Origin: Rhipicephalus microplus
Lineage: Eukaryota > Arthropoda > Arachnida > Ixodida > Ixodidae
Direction of reading: 5' to 3'
Assembly: GCF_043290135.1 (NCBI RefSeq)
Contig: NC_134710.1
Span: 11,361,321-11,425,320 of the forward strand
Length of the DNA: 64,000 bases
Shown: piece after piece, positions 22,424 through 32,208 of the stretch
Numbering within the stretch: position 1 is the first letter of the stretch
Layout of the letters: each line of letters starts with the position of its first letter
Translations under genes and position numbers: made by a program
The notes under the pieces: generated by a model
What the model saw: the letters and a program-made list of their open reading frames with translations, nothing else
Database searches by the model: none
What the model was told of the DNA's origin: nothing

Positions 22424-24750
22424 ACAGCGGGACATATACGTCCCACTTATTATTCCACGCTCTCGGCACCCTAGCTCTTTGAGAGAGCTCATGCAATCAC
22501 ATACAAGCCACTAGCGCCATCTATTGAGTATGCTAGAACATTCTGTATGCAATTTCGTGGCGTTTCCACTAGGTGGAAGCACGCAACAAGGCAAGAAGCA
22601 GTTTTTGTTTTTTCACTTGCGCGTTGCAGTTTTTCGGTGTTTTTGTGAGGTTCTTTCAAGCAAGAAAAAAATGTCTGGTGAGTAAATCTTGTCTTTCTTG
22701 CACTTCAGTAACCACTTACAAACAACTAGCAGGTATATTTTGTGATGTTTAGCAGTGCATAGATAAACGGAACCTGTTTTACGAATAGTAGTGGGAATCA
22801 CCTGTTCAATGTTAGGCTTAGCGTTGCGCAGCAATAGCGTGGGGGCAGCTCGGTCCATACTGATTGCTTCTTTTCTTTTTTTATTAAGATAACAAGAAAC
22901 GTCTCACTGCTGAAGAAGCACTTGAATTATTCTGGAGCTTGCCAGAGAACTCTAACAACAGTGATGATGAAGAGTTCGAAAGCAGTGAAGATGAAGTTTG
23001 GGATCTACCACCCGATGAGTCCAGCGAGAACGAGAGTGATGTTGAAAACGCTCCCCCCGCTTCGTCGAGCATGCTGAAGAAAAGACGGCGTCCACCATAT
23101 GCAGGCAAAAGAAAGAAAAAAAGGAAAAGTGCTGTTTCGAAAGCCGACACTGAAAATGATTCAGAAGGACCTCAGTGGGATACGTCGACTGTTTGTATGC
23201 CTACGCCTACGAATCACAGCTTCACGATCTCCCAAAGACTCAGTCCGACAATCACTGCCCTTGACGCGTTCTCCTTGTATTTCGATAATGAGGTGTTGGA
23301 CCATATTCTAGAACAGACAAATCTCTATGCTGAACAGACACAGCGAAAGGGATGGGTGCCGCTGACACGCGATGAGCTTGAAGCTTACATTGGGATGCTG
23401 ATCCTTATGAGCGTCAACCGCATGCATCAACTTCAAATGTACTGGTCTTCCGATAGCTTTTTCTACGTGAATGAAATTGCCAAAGTGATGACATACAAGC
23501 GGTTTCAGATGATATGCAATTGTCTTCATTTGAACGACAACGACAAAATGCCAGGCTATGGTGACAAAGATTTTGATCGCGCATATAAAGTGCGTCCTTT
23601 GATCAACATGATGAACAAAAAGTTTCAGACGGAGTACAACCCATCGACACATGTTGCAGTTGATGAAAGCATGATTTTGTTCAAAGGACGCTCAAGCTTG
23701 AAGCAATACATGCCTATGAAGCCCAAGATAAAGAGGGGCTACAAGGTATGGTCCCTCGCAGACTCCGAAACGGGCTACCTGCTCCAGTTTCAACTCTACG
23801 AGGGGAAAAACGCTCAAAAACCACTTGACCGCACATTAGGTGAGCATATTGTTCTTTCACTAGCAGATGGTGTCGTGCCCACTGGTTCTCAGTTGTTTTT
23901 CGATAATTTTTTTCATCAACAAAACTTTTGCAAGAATTGCGGGACATAGGCATTTTTGCCTGCGGAACTTTCCGTACAAACAAGAAAGACCTTCCGCCTG
24001 AGGTGAAAACTGACAACAAGATGGACAGGGGTTCATACTTGTGGCGAAGAAAGCGGGACGTCATTGCCTACCAGTGGAGGGACACAAAGAATGTCCACCT
24101 GATGTCCAATTACCACGAACCAGAATGTCGCGTCGATGTTCAAAGGACGCTGCCGAATGGCAAAAAAATATCAGTGGAGTGGCCTCAGGTGGTCAAAGAT
24201 TATAATGCATGGATGGGTGGCGTCGACAAGTTCGATCAAAAGAGGAATGCCTACCCTGCAGACCGGCGGTCTAAGCGATGGTGGAGTAGAATTTTCTACT
24301 TCATTCTTGATGCGGCGATTGTCAACGCATTTATACAAGCCAACTCCATCGAGAATGTTGGATACCTTCACTTCCGCCTCAAGCTTGGCAGACAACTCAT
24401 CGCACAAAGAAGCTTCCGCAAGCCTCGGAGGACCATCACTGCCTTCAAGAATAAGCGAGGCAAGAGCAACGGTCGCGCGATGACTGGTGTTCCGGATGAG
24501 AGTCGGTTCTCCGGAAACACTCACCACCCAAGCTTCACAGGCACGCGACGGCGGTGCCGCTGGTGCTCAACCAGCAAAAGAGAAGTCCGCACGAGGTATA
24601 TGTGCAAAGTGTGCAATGTTCCGCTGTGTACAACTTGCTTCGCACCATTTCACAAGAAAGTGTGAACTGCCTCAAGTGGACAGCGGGACATATGAGTCCC
24701 ACTTTATCGAAGTGACCTAAGTGGACAGTGGGACATATAGGTCCCACTTT
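22424..24750. promoter_or_regulatory. piggyBac subterminal palindromic repeats
   Basis: A motif of the form GGACAGYGGGACATATNNGTCCCACTT occurs once inside the left end (from about 22424) and twice inside the right end (from about 24677 and 24723). GGGAC and GTCCC form a small palindrome. Subterminal repeats are known to be needed for transposase binding in piggyBac elements. That role here is inferred from position and repetition. Confidence 0.7.
22671..24665 (+). pseudogene. piggyBac transposase, one frameshift
   Basis: Cut-and-paste transposase of the DDE_Tnp_1_7/PGBD type. A 7-base first exon (ATG at 22671) joins through a GTGAGT donor at 22678 and an acceptor ending TTAAG at 22888 to a frame reading DNKKRLTAEEALELFWSLPE. 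An acidic, then basic N-terminus leads to the catalytic core: VDESMILFKGRSSLKQ (first Asp), QLFFDNFF (second Asp) and GGVDKFDQKRNAY (third Asp pair). A C-terminal Cys-rich zinc domain follows, CRWCSTSKREVRTRYMCKVC then CTTC. A single missing T in the T-run near 23910 shifts the frame just after the second Asp. All catalytic Asp residues remain. The rest of the protein is intact to the TGA at 24663, suggesting recent inactivation. Confidence 0.92.
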
Positions 24751-24880
24751 TTTCTTTGCAATAAAACACTTCTCGACTTTCAGATTTGTTTTCTTGGGAT
24801 CAAGAAGTGATAAATAGCTCACTAAAAATGTTTTAAACATGATAACTTTTGTTCCCTCGTTGTGTCCAACAAAAGGTTAA

Positions 24881-26365
24881 ACGATGGCAACGGCAAAAGC
24901 TCAACCGCAAGCTGAAGCGCCGCATTGCCGTACTCACTAGACAGGCACAGGAGTACGCCGAAAACCTTGCGAGCCAGAGCTGGCGGTCCTTATGCGACAA
25001 ACTTCAAGGGACATTGAGCACAAAGACGACTTGGCGCATTCTTCGAGCCCTGATCGACGACACCCACACCAAAACTAATCAAAGAAATACAATTCAGCGG
25101 CTCATACACAACTATGAGGGCACAGAGCACCAGTTACTCCAAGAACTTCAAAGAAAACTTTGTGGCTCGGTTAACCAGCAAGCTACCTCCATCAACAATT
25201 CGACGCCCAGGGAGTACCGAGGAGCACCGAACGAAGCACTAGACCAGCCTTTCCCGCTAGCAGAGCTACACGCGGTCCTTGCTAAGGTTACGCGCAACAC
25301 GAGCCCAGGCAAACGAGCCCAGGAAAAGACGGAGTGACCAATAAGCACCTACGACAGCTACCGCCCCGGGTGTTGACGGCGCTCCTTCGGCACTATAACC
25401 ACTGCCGGAGGAAGGGCGAGCTACCACAAGCCTGGAAGCACTCAGAGGTGACCATGGTACCCAAGCCAAACAAGCCAATCTCAATTGCGAATTTTCGTCC
25501 CATTTCCTTTACATCTTGCGCTGGGAAACTCTTTGAGCACATGGTAAACGAGCGACTCACCACACATCTCGAAGACAATGGTCACTATCCGAACACCATG
25601 TTCGGCTTTCGCCAAATGCTATGCACACAAGACGTCCTCTTGCAGATAAAGGAAGATATTCTTCTCCGCTTGAGCAAGCACAGTAAGTCATCTGTTCTGC
25701 CTTTGGACGTAAAGGGCGCATTTGACAATGTGAGCCACGAAGCCATTCTGCGTAGCTTGGAAGATGTCCGCTGCGGTGCCCAGACATATGCCTATATGCT
25801 GGCTTTCCTCACCAACCCCACTGCCACTGTAGGGATTGCCAATATCAGGAGCGAGCTTTTTAAACTTTTTAACAAAGGCATCCCGCAGGGCTCAGTGATA
25901 TCACCAGTGCTTTTCAACTTGGCCCTCCTTAAGCTACCCCGTCTCTTGGACGCTGTCCTTGGGATACATCACGCGTTATACGCCGATGATATCACTATGT
26001 GGACAAGAGGTTCAAGCACGGGTGAGCAGGAGGACCGACTTGAAGAGGCGGTTAACATCACTGAAGGATATCTCAAGACCTGCGGCCTCCAATGTGCTCC
26101 GGAAAAGTCGGAACTGTTAGTACTTGCGGCACGCACCCGGGGTAGACCACCAAGCTACAACACTCCTGACCCACAAGTCTTTCTACAGGGAGTCCAAATA
26201 CCACAAGTTGACACGCTTCGAGTTCTTGGACTACACAAACATAAAGATGGGTATGGCTGCGCTACCCTACCCCGGCTGCAGAACACTGTGACACAGCTCA
26301 CTCACCTAATCCGAAGGGTGGCTAATCGCCGCAATGGCTTGGCTTCAAAGAACACGACACCCTAA
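24881..26365 (+). pseudogene. I-type LINE ORF2 reverse transcriptase (after piggyBac)
   Basis: Continuation of the ORF2 from 22132. Linker helices (LNRKLKRRIAVLTRQAQEYA) lead to the RT: NFRPISFTSCAGKLFEHMV, FGFRQMLCTQDVL, LDVKGAFDNVSH (catalytic Asp), GIPQGSVISPVLFNLAL and catalytic YADD in HALYADDITMWT. A 14-bp tandem duplication near 25300 (acgagcccaggcaa repeated) shifts the frame right at the conserved SPGKDG entry motif of the RT domain. A stop near 26363 ends the thumb. The catalytic residues are preserved. Its endonuclease is separated from it by a SINE and a piggyBac element. Confidence 0.88.
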
Positions 26366-26367
26366 AT

Positions 26368-27511
26368 ATGGTACAAGCTCTCCTTTACAGCCGTATAACG
26401 TACGGAACTCCCTACCTCCACCTGAAGACAGCGGAGAAACAAAAACTTAATCTGCTGATACGAAAGGCTACAAAGCTTGCCCTAGGACTGCCGCCAGCCG
26501 CCTCCCCTGACCGACTGCTTCGCATGGGAGTTCATAATACGTGGGAAGAACTCACCGAAGCACACCTCATCAACCAGGTCGAGAGACTCAAGCAGTCACT
26601 CACAGGGCAGGCCGTCCTTCGACGCACAGGATACCAGACCACCCTAGAACCCAACGAAGAACGCAAAGGCGAAATACCGTAAAAGCTGCGAGAATGCCTT
26701 GAAATTCAGCAGATCCCTCGGAACATGCATCCTCAACATCACCAAGAAAGGCGGCTCGCCAGGGTTAACATGATCCGGAAAAAACATGGCAATGACCCGC
26801 AGGCGCGATACGTGGACGCAGCCAAATATCCGAGATGTAATGCTTTCGCGATTACCGTCGCAGATTACAAGGGCGCGGTACTGGCATCGGCGACTACCCT
26901 CGCCAAACGTACAGAAACAGCTGAAGAGGCTGCTATAGCACTCGCCACCCAGACGAGTGAGGATCCCATCGTGGTGTTTACCGAATCACAAACAGCGGCA
27001 TGGAACTACCTGAAAGGCAGGGTCTCCACGGTGGCGATTAGGCTACTAAAGCGCATGGACAATCCTCCTCCCTACACATCGTGACATGCATGATGTGGAT
27101 TCCGGGTCATGAAGGTGTCGAGGAAAATGAAGCGGAACACACCAAAGCCCGCGAATGCGTCAACCGGGCATTCTCATACGATATCCGAGGCACCACCCAC
27201 TCAACGACAGAATCGGAGACAAGAGAAGCCATACCACTAACGTACCATGCATTATGCAACATTATCGGCTCGAACGCAGGTTATACCCTCCGCCACATCC
27301 AAAACTCACAAGAGAAGAAGGGACTGACTATAGGCATCTTCAAAGCAACACGTTCACAAACGGCGTACTATTGCACCATATGAGGCCAACGTTGCACACC
27401 TACATCTGCCCTCACTGCAAAGTGACAGACACTCTGGCGCACCTCCCACTGCAGTGCGAAGTAAGCGTCCCAAGCAGCAGCACCAGATGCGGACCAAGAC
27501 CTTCTCAGTGA
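26368..27511 (+). pseudogene. I-type LINE RNase H and C-terminal zinc motif
   Basis: After the RT thumb (26368-26682), the 26725-27084 frame has an RNase H domain: YVDAAKYPRCNAFAITV (Asp), AEEAAIALATQ (Glu), then VVFTESQTAAW where the usual TDSQ is TESQ. The frame shifts near 27084 and continues MMWIPGHEGVEENEAEH (His). Another shift gives the terminal ICPHCKVTDTLAHLPLQC zinc motif near 27405-27460. RNase H would remove element RNA from the hybrid. This RT, RNase H and C-x2-C...H-x4-C layout marks the I-clade group. Confidence 0.82.
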
Positions 27512-27642
27512 AGCGTGGGAGGCTGCGATCTCCCAGCCGGACCTGTTCGAGCAGCGTCAACTCGTCGCTCGAGCTCGGCGGGCTGTCCAAGCGGGGTTCC
27601 TGGAATAAGGGACCCTCCCACCTTCACTCACAAGCTTCTTTC

Positions 27643-27686
27643 AATAAATGTTTTCTCTCTCTCTCTCTCCCCCCCCCCCCCCCCCG
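27643..27686 (+). terminator. LINE 3' end: AATAAA signal and (CT)n C-rich tail
   Basis: AATAAA at 27643-27648 is followed by TGTTTT, then a CT repeat and a C homopolymer to 27686. The minus-strand fragment at 30805-31640 ends in the same way (AATAAATGTTTATT then a CT repeat). This supports the position as the genuine 3' terminus of this LINE group. Confidence 0.75.
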
Positions 27687-29714
27687 CTCAAGGTGACTGG
27701 TGGGGTGAAGAGCGTGGCATGGCACCATGCATGACGCTCTGTTCTTGGGAGTATACAGCGCTTCAACTGTGACAGGTGCGTTTACGCTGTGGAAACTTAC
27801 AAGCGGCTGCGGCGGTTCGCTGTGCAGCATGAAATATGACAGAACAGCGCCAATTTGGGCTAGTCGGTTGACGTTTATTGCGTAATGATGTAACTGTGCT
27901 AATGCAGGTAGCAGAGAAAATGAAAAGCAGCACGTGCGCATACTCGGTTACTCAACAAGTTATGTGTCTGCGCACGAGCTGTCTATCAGTGTGTGATGCC
28001 ATAACACGGTTAAGTCATTTCAGAATGAAATAAATTATATGAGTCGATTCTGTGTTACCGTAGCCCTATTAGGGGTAATATATGCAAGCTAGATCGCTTG
28101 AAACGAGTTAAATTTTCAGTACGTGTAAAGACCTGAATGTACAAAACTGGTGCGAAACATTGCATGTGTGGCCTCACGAAACAGTGCAGGCTTCAAACGA
28201 GAAAATGGGTTCGTAATTAATGCCTAGAAGCATAGAAATACCCCCTCCCACAATATTTTTGTATTACTCAACATACAAACCCATGCACGAATATAAAAAA
28301 ATTACTTAGCCATTCCTCCTCTGAAAAAAAAAAAAACCTGACTTTGCGATTGCATTGCATCGCTACTTTTTGCTGGAAACTGTGCAAAACCGGGAATATG
28401 TTAAAAGCATGCCTTGCATCTCCAGCATGATAGTGCAAGGTTGTGTGTCACAGGCAAAATTTTCAGGTGGTCTAACCCGACCCTGATCACGCCAATGGTC
28501 TGGCGCCAGCAGTGTTAGGACAAAACTTGTGGTCTGAGATTTGTTTTACCCATAGGCCTTGGGAGAGAGATACAAGTGGGGGGGGGGGGTTCCCTGCAAT
28601 TTCGCAATAAGCTACGCAGCTTGATTGGCACACTCTGGTCACAGCTTTCAGGATATCCAGCCAATTTCGCATGTAACACGCTATTCACTACTACTCACTG
28701 GGGGATCCCGAGGGAGAGCGCTAGGGGCCATAGCCCTTCCCCCCCTCTCTAAAGCCTGTCCGCACCCCCTTACCTCTTTTTAGTGCTTGCCGTTCACCTG
28801 CTGTCACCAATCAGAAGAAATGAGTGGGACAACTTTGACCACACATTAACGGTATTTATGCTACGACAGAGACTTTGTGCTTGTAAAATGTTAACTACCA
28901 TGCCCCCTTTCCGGTGTTACTTCAATCCGCCCCCTCTCCCCCCCTGAAATGAGTGGCTGGATCCATCCCTGCTACTATTGTCGGTCATGTCACTGCATTG
29001 AAAGAAAAGATGCCAGTACTGACTGCCCCCCTCCTCCTCTCTTGCATCTGCAAGAGGGGAGGGGGGAAATTTTCAGATACCCTTGGAACTGTTATCCCAG
29101 TGACTACCGGATGTATGGCCTTTCACATCCATTTAGTAGCTGTTTATTAAAGAAAGTTAGCAAATTTTACCAGCCCTTTCGGTTTTGTGAAAACGGATTC
29201 ACCAGTATGCAAAACACTTACTTTTAGAAGAATTTAGCCCCACCTCAAACTCTCCGTCACCTGGACAGAAAATAACTTAAAATAAAAGTGGTGACTAGCC
29301 TGCTCCTATGTGCAGCAATAGCAGGCATAAAACCAATTAAAATAAATGACAAGGGGTATGAAAGTACCCAAAGCACAAAATTTTGTTTGAAAAACACCAA
29401 TTGGAAAATTAATGATTGGGCACGGTAAACGGTAACGGATATGTGTCTGAAGGCGTTGGCTCAGCGAGCACAAAATGGTCTCGTGTAGGCCATTTATTGA
29501 AAGAAATCTGAGAAAAGGAAAACTTGTGATGAGGCTGTAGAAATGTGCCCAGGAGAAGATGTGCCTTGTCGGTTGTGACTTGATGTGGTTTGCTTTAGTT
29601 TTTTTTTCTTCTAGTTGAAGTACTCCAGTATCTGTAAAACTGAATAATAATCGTTAGGCACAGATAGCATAGATCTGGAAAATAAAAATATATTCCAGAT
29701 CACATGCTCACTTG
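27687..29714. other. Unassigned sequence between LINEs
   Basis: No open frame above about 105 codons with a recognisable domain. Contains A-run (28326-28338), G-run (28579-28590) and C-rich tracts. 28680-29050 is a patch of C/T-rich low complexity. I see no RNA gene or TE terminus. Confidence 0.4.
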
Positions 29715-30334
29715 CCAGTGGGCGTGCGAACAGCATCGTTGGACGGTTGCTTTACAACATGCGTTTGTTCATGCAGATAGCGGGATGCCTTCAAGTTTGC
29801 GCGGCATCGAACTCTCCAGCCGTTATCGCTTCGTGCGCACTTACTGATTGCGGCCACCGCCATGAAGACTACGCTGGACATGACTTGCCTTGGCAACCCT
29901 CATGGACCATGGCTCCATTGCACAAATTCAGTTCATCGCCTACGACATCACCATTTCCTCTGGATATAATCGGATGCCAACGGCCCGCGCCTTCCAGTGG
30001 GCGTGCGAACAGCATCGTTGGACGGTTGCTTTACAACATGCGTTTGTTCATGCAGATAGCGGGATGCCTTCAAGTTTGCGCGGCATCGAACTCTCCAGCC
30101 GTTATCGCTTCGTGCGCACCTACTGATTGCGGCCACCGGCATGAAGACTACGCTGGACATGACTTGCCTTGGCAACCCTCATGGACCATGGCTCCATTGC
30201 ACAAGTTCAGTTCATCGCCTACGACATCACCATTTCCTCTGGATATAAACGGACGCCAACGGCCCGCGCCTTCCAGTGGGCATGCGAACAGCATTGTTGC
30301 TCGGTTGCTTTACAACATGCGTTTGTTCATGCAG
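29715..30334 (+). repeat. CR1-1 promoter monomers, 279-bp tandem array
   Basis: ccagtgggcgtgcgaac starts at 29715, ccagtgg recurs at 29994 and 30273: two full units of 279 bp and a 62-bp partial unit ending at ATGCAG (30329-30334). Each full unit has a TATA box (TATAAT at 29965, TATAAAC at 30244) 29 bp upstream of the next CCAGTG. CCAGTG resembles an initiator and is also where the element begins against flanking DNA. The array is therefore inferred to be tandem Pol II promoters, like monomeric LINE promoters known elsewhere. Confidence 0.8.
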
Positions 30335-32208
30335 GTCAGTAATAACACTTCGTTATTTGCTAAGAAATCTAGCAATGCCTGTTTTTTGCTGTTCCCATGC
30401 CCACGAGTGCTACTTGTTTTATTTGTGCAATCATTTGATGTTTGTGGTCAGCTGCTTTTGCAGTCAGGAAACTTAGAGTTAAACCTTGGCCCTTCTACTG
30501 GTGCTTCTGGCGTTGTTAAGCGGTCTAAAGACAATGCTAGCGAGGAGGCAATAGAAAGAAACTGAATGATGTGTTAACCCTACTACAGAGCGTTAATTCC
30601 CGCACAGCTAGGACGGAAACGGAACAGTCACGTTTAATTACGTCTATTGCCAAGTTAAAAGAAGCTCAGGAAATTATGAAAAGCAACATAGCCAATATTG
30701 ATATAAGGCTGTCCGCTGTTGAAACTAGGACGCCTACCACTGACACCTCTCAACAAGACCTGCTGGCCTTACGAGAACTCGCGGATATCCTAGCTCGTGA
30801 AAATGAGAGAGAGAAGAGAGAGAATAAACATTTATTAATAGCAAATGCACACTGAGCCTTCTTTGGGTGGGGCCCTCAGTCCAGGGCTCCATTGCCTTGC
30901 GCGACCCTGCGAGCCCGCTGGACCAGCTGCTGCTGTTCCTGCCGGCGTAAGCTGAGCAGTGCAGACTCCCAAGAGGAAGGGGTGGGATTGGGAATGGGAG
31001 GCACGCCCTGTGGGGCAGAGCATTCCCACGTGGAGTGGTACACCGTCGGTACGGATCCACAGAAGGGGCAGTAGGAGGGGTAGAGAGTCGAATGAAAGCG
31101 ATTTAGCATATAAAGGCAAGGAAATGAATTGGTCTGTAGTTGCCGCCAAGCGACAGCATCTGCTCTGTTAAGTGAAGGATGAGGGGGAGGATACGTATAA
31201 CGGCTCTGTCGATAGTACTGCAGCGTAGCGTTGTAGTTTAGTGGTTCTGTCGATGCGTCGTCTGGATTGGACAGCTCTTCCAATGGAGCCCGGCCGGTCA
31301 GCTCTCGGGCAACCGCATGAACGCGTTCATTACCATGGAGAGAGGCGTGTCCAGGAGTCCAGACAATCACACAGGACGTAATGCGGATGGTGAGACAGAA
31401 GAGAGGATATTGTGTGTATGTGCAGCCACAAGTCCTTGAGCGAAAGCACGGCAAGCAGCTTGTGAATCTGTTACAATAGTGACAGGGGAGTCATGTGACA
31501 GTGTCGTAGCGTGAACAATTGCCAGAGCGAGAGCTCCCTCCTCTGCCAGACCACTGTCTGTAGTGCGAAGTGTGGCAGACGCCACAACGTGAAAATGACA
31601 AATTGCGACTTGGTCAATCACAGCTGGAGGACAGGCAACGAAGAGACAATTGATTGTTCTACGGTGCACATGACAGTTTATCGGAAACATGGGAGGCCAC
31701 AGAAGAAAAGCTGTTAAACATGATTTCTAACTGCTTTACTCCAGTGCTTACAAAGGACGCGCTAGAACGTGCTCATAGAATTGGTGCATTCTCGGAGGCA
31801 AAATGCCGTCCGGTAATCGTGAAATTTCGTTCCTTTAAAATGAAGCAGCTGATTCTATACCAGTCAGTGAAACTCAGGGATAAAGGTATCACTGTAAGGG
31901 AAGACTTTTCTTTAGAAACGCGCCAAGCCAGGAAAAAGCTGCTTCAATTTGCAAAGAATCGGGGCTCACCTCACAAACTGAGGTACAACAAACTGTACAT
32001 TAACGGTCAGTGCTATAGCTACAGCGCAGCTCGCGATCATGTTTTTATGGAAAATAATTTTCGGGGACAGACATCGCATCACGATATCGACGATTCTAGT
32101 ATCTCTGACTTGTCACGTACTAAGCATACTGATCGCTCTGCTCGTCCGCTGGTCCAGAGTCAGCAGTTAACCCGTGATGTCACTGTTCTACCGCACCCTG
32201 CGCTGTAG
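30329..32208 (+). pseudogene. CR1-1 ORF1 (leader, decayed 2A, coiled coil, RRM), interrupted
   Basis: The ATG at 30329 gives MQVSNNTSLFAKKSSN, alignable with MQVGNTQVLFCKKSSN of CR1-2. A hydrophobic stretch follows and then SGNLELNLGP (30464-30493), a decayed form of the 2A motif D-x-E-x-N-P-G-P. After a stop at 30565 a coiled-coil frame runs to about 30804 and is cut by a minus-strand LINE fragment. ORF1 resumes at about 31640 with LFYGAHDSLSE, ERAHRIG and RPVIVKFRSFKMKQ, the RRM-like RNA-binding domain of CR1/L1-type ORF1 proteins. It ends in a TAG at 32206 that is in frame with the start of ORF2. Confidence 0.78.
30805..31640 (-). mobile_element. 5'-truncated I-type LINE fragment inside CR1-1 ORF1
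   Basis: Read on the minus strand it encodes the end of an RNase H: SGLAEEGALALAIV (Glu), VTIVTDSQAACRAF (Asp), VIVWTPGHASLHGNERVH (His). A C-terminal zinc motif CPFCGSVPTVYHSTWEC follows, then a 3' end with AATAAA and a CT-repeat tail. RT and endonuclease are absent. One frameshift lies near 31400-31450. The precise right border in the CR1 ORF1 is between about 31600 and 31645. I could not identify a target duplication. Confidence 0.8.

Larger units (their letters stand above)
22413..24876 (+). mobile_element. piggyBac-type DNA transposon
   Basis: 2464 bp flanked by TTAA (22409-22412 and 24877-24880), the piggyBac target. Terminal inverted repeats begin CCCTTTGTTGGACA on the left and, reverse complemented, CCTTTTGTTGGACA on the right. 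Copy 1 of the segmental duplication has the intact empty site cgcttattaaacgatgg at 15145-15161. The element carries one transposase gene on the plus strand and palindromic subterminal repeats. Because the empty site is preserved, the insertion is younger than the duplication. Confidence 0.95.

Noticed and set aside
24535..24840. 101-codon minus-strand frame at the piggyBac right end
   Set aside because: It crosses the transposase C-terminus and the terminal repeats, so it is an antisense shadow.
29747..30328. Open frame through the 279-bp CR1-1 monomers
   Set aside because: Same reason as for CR1-2. It has no domain, and the homologous start is at 30329.
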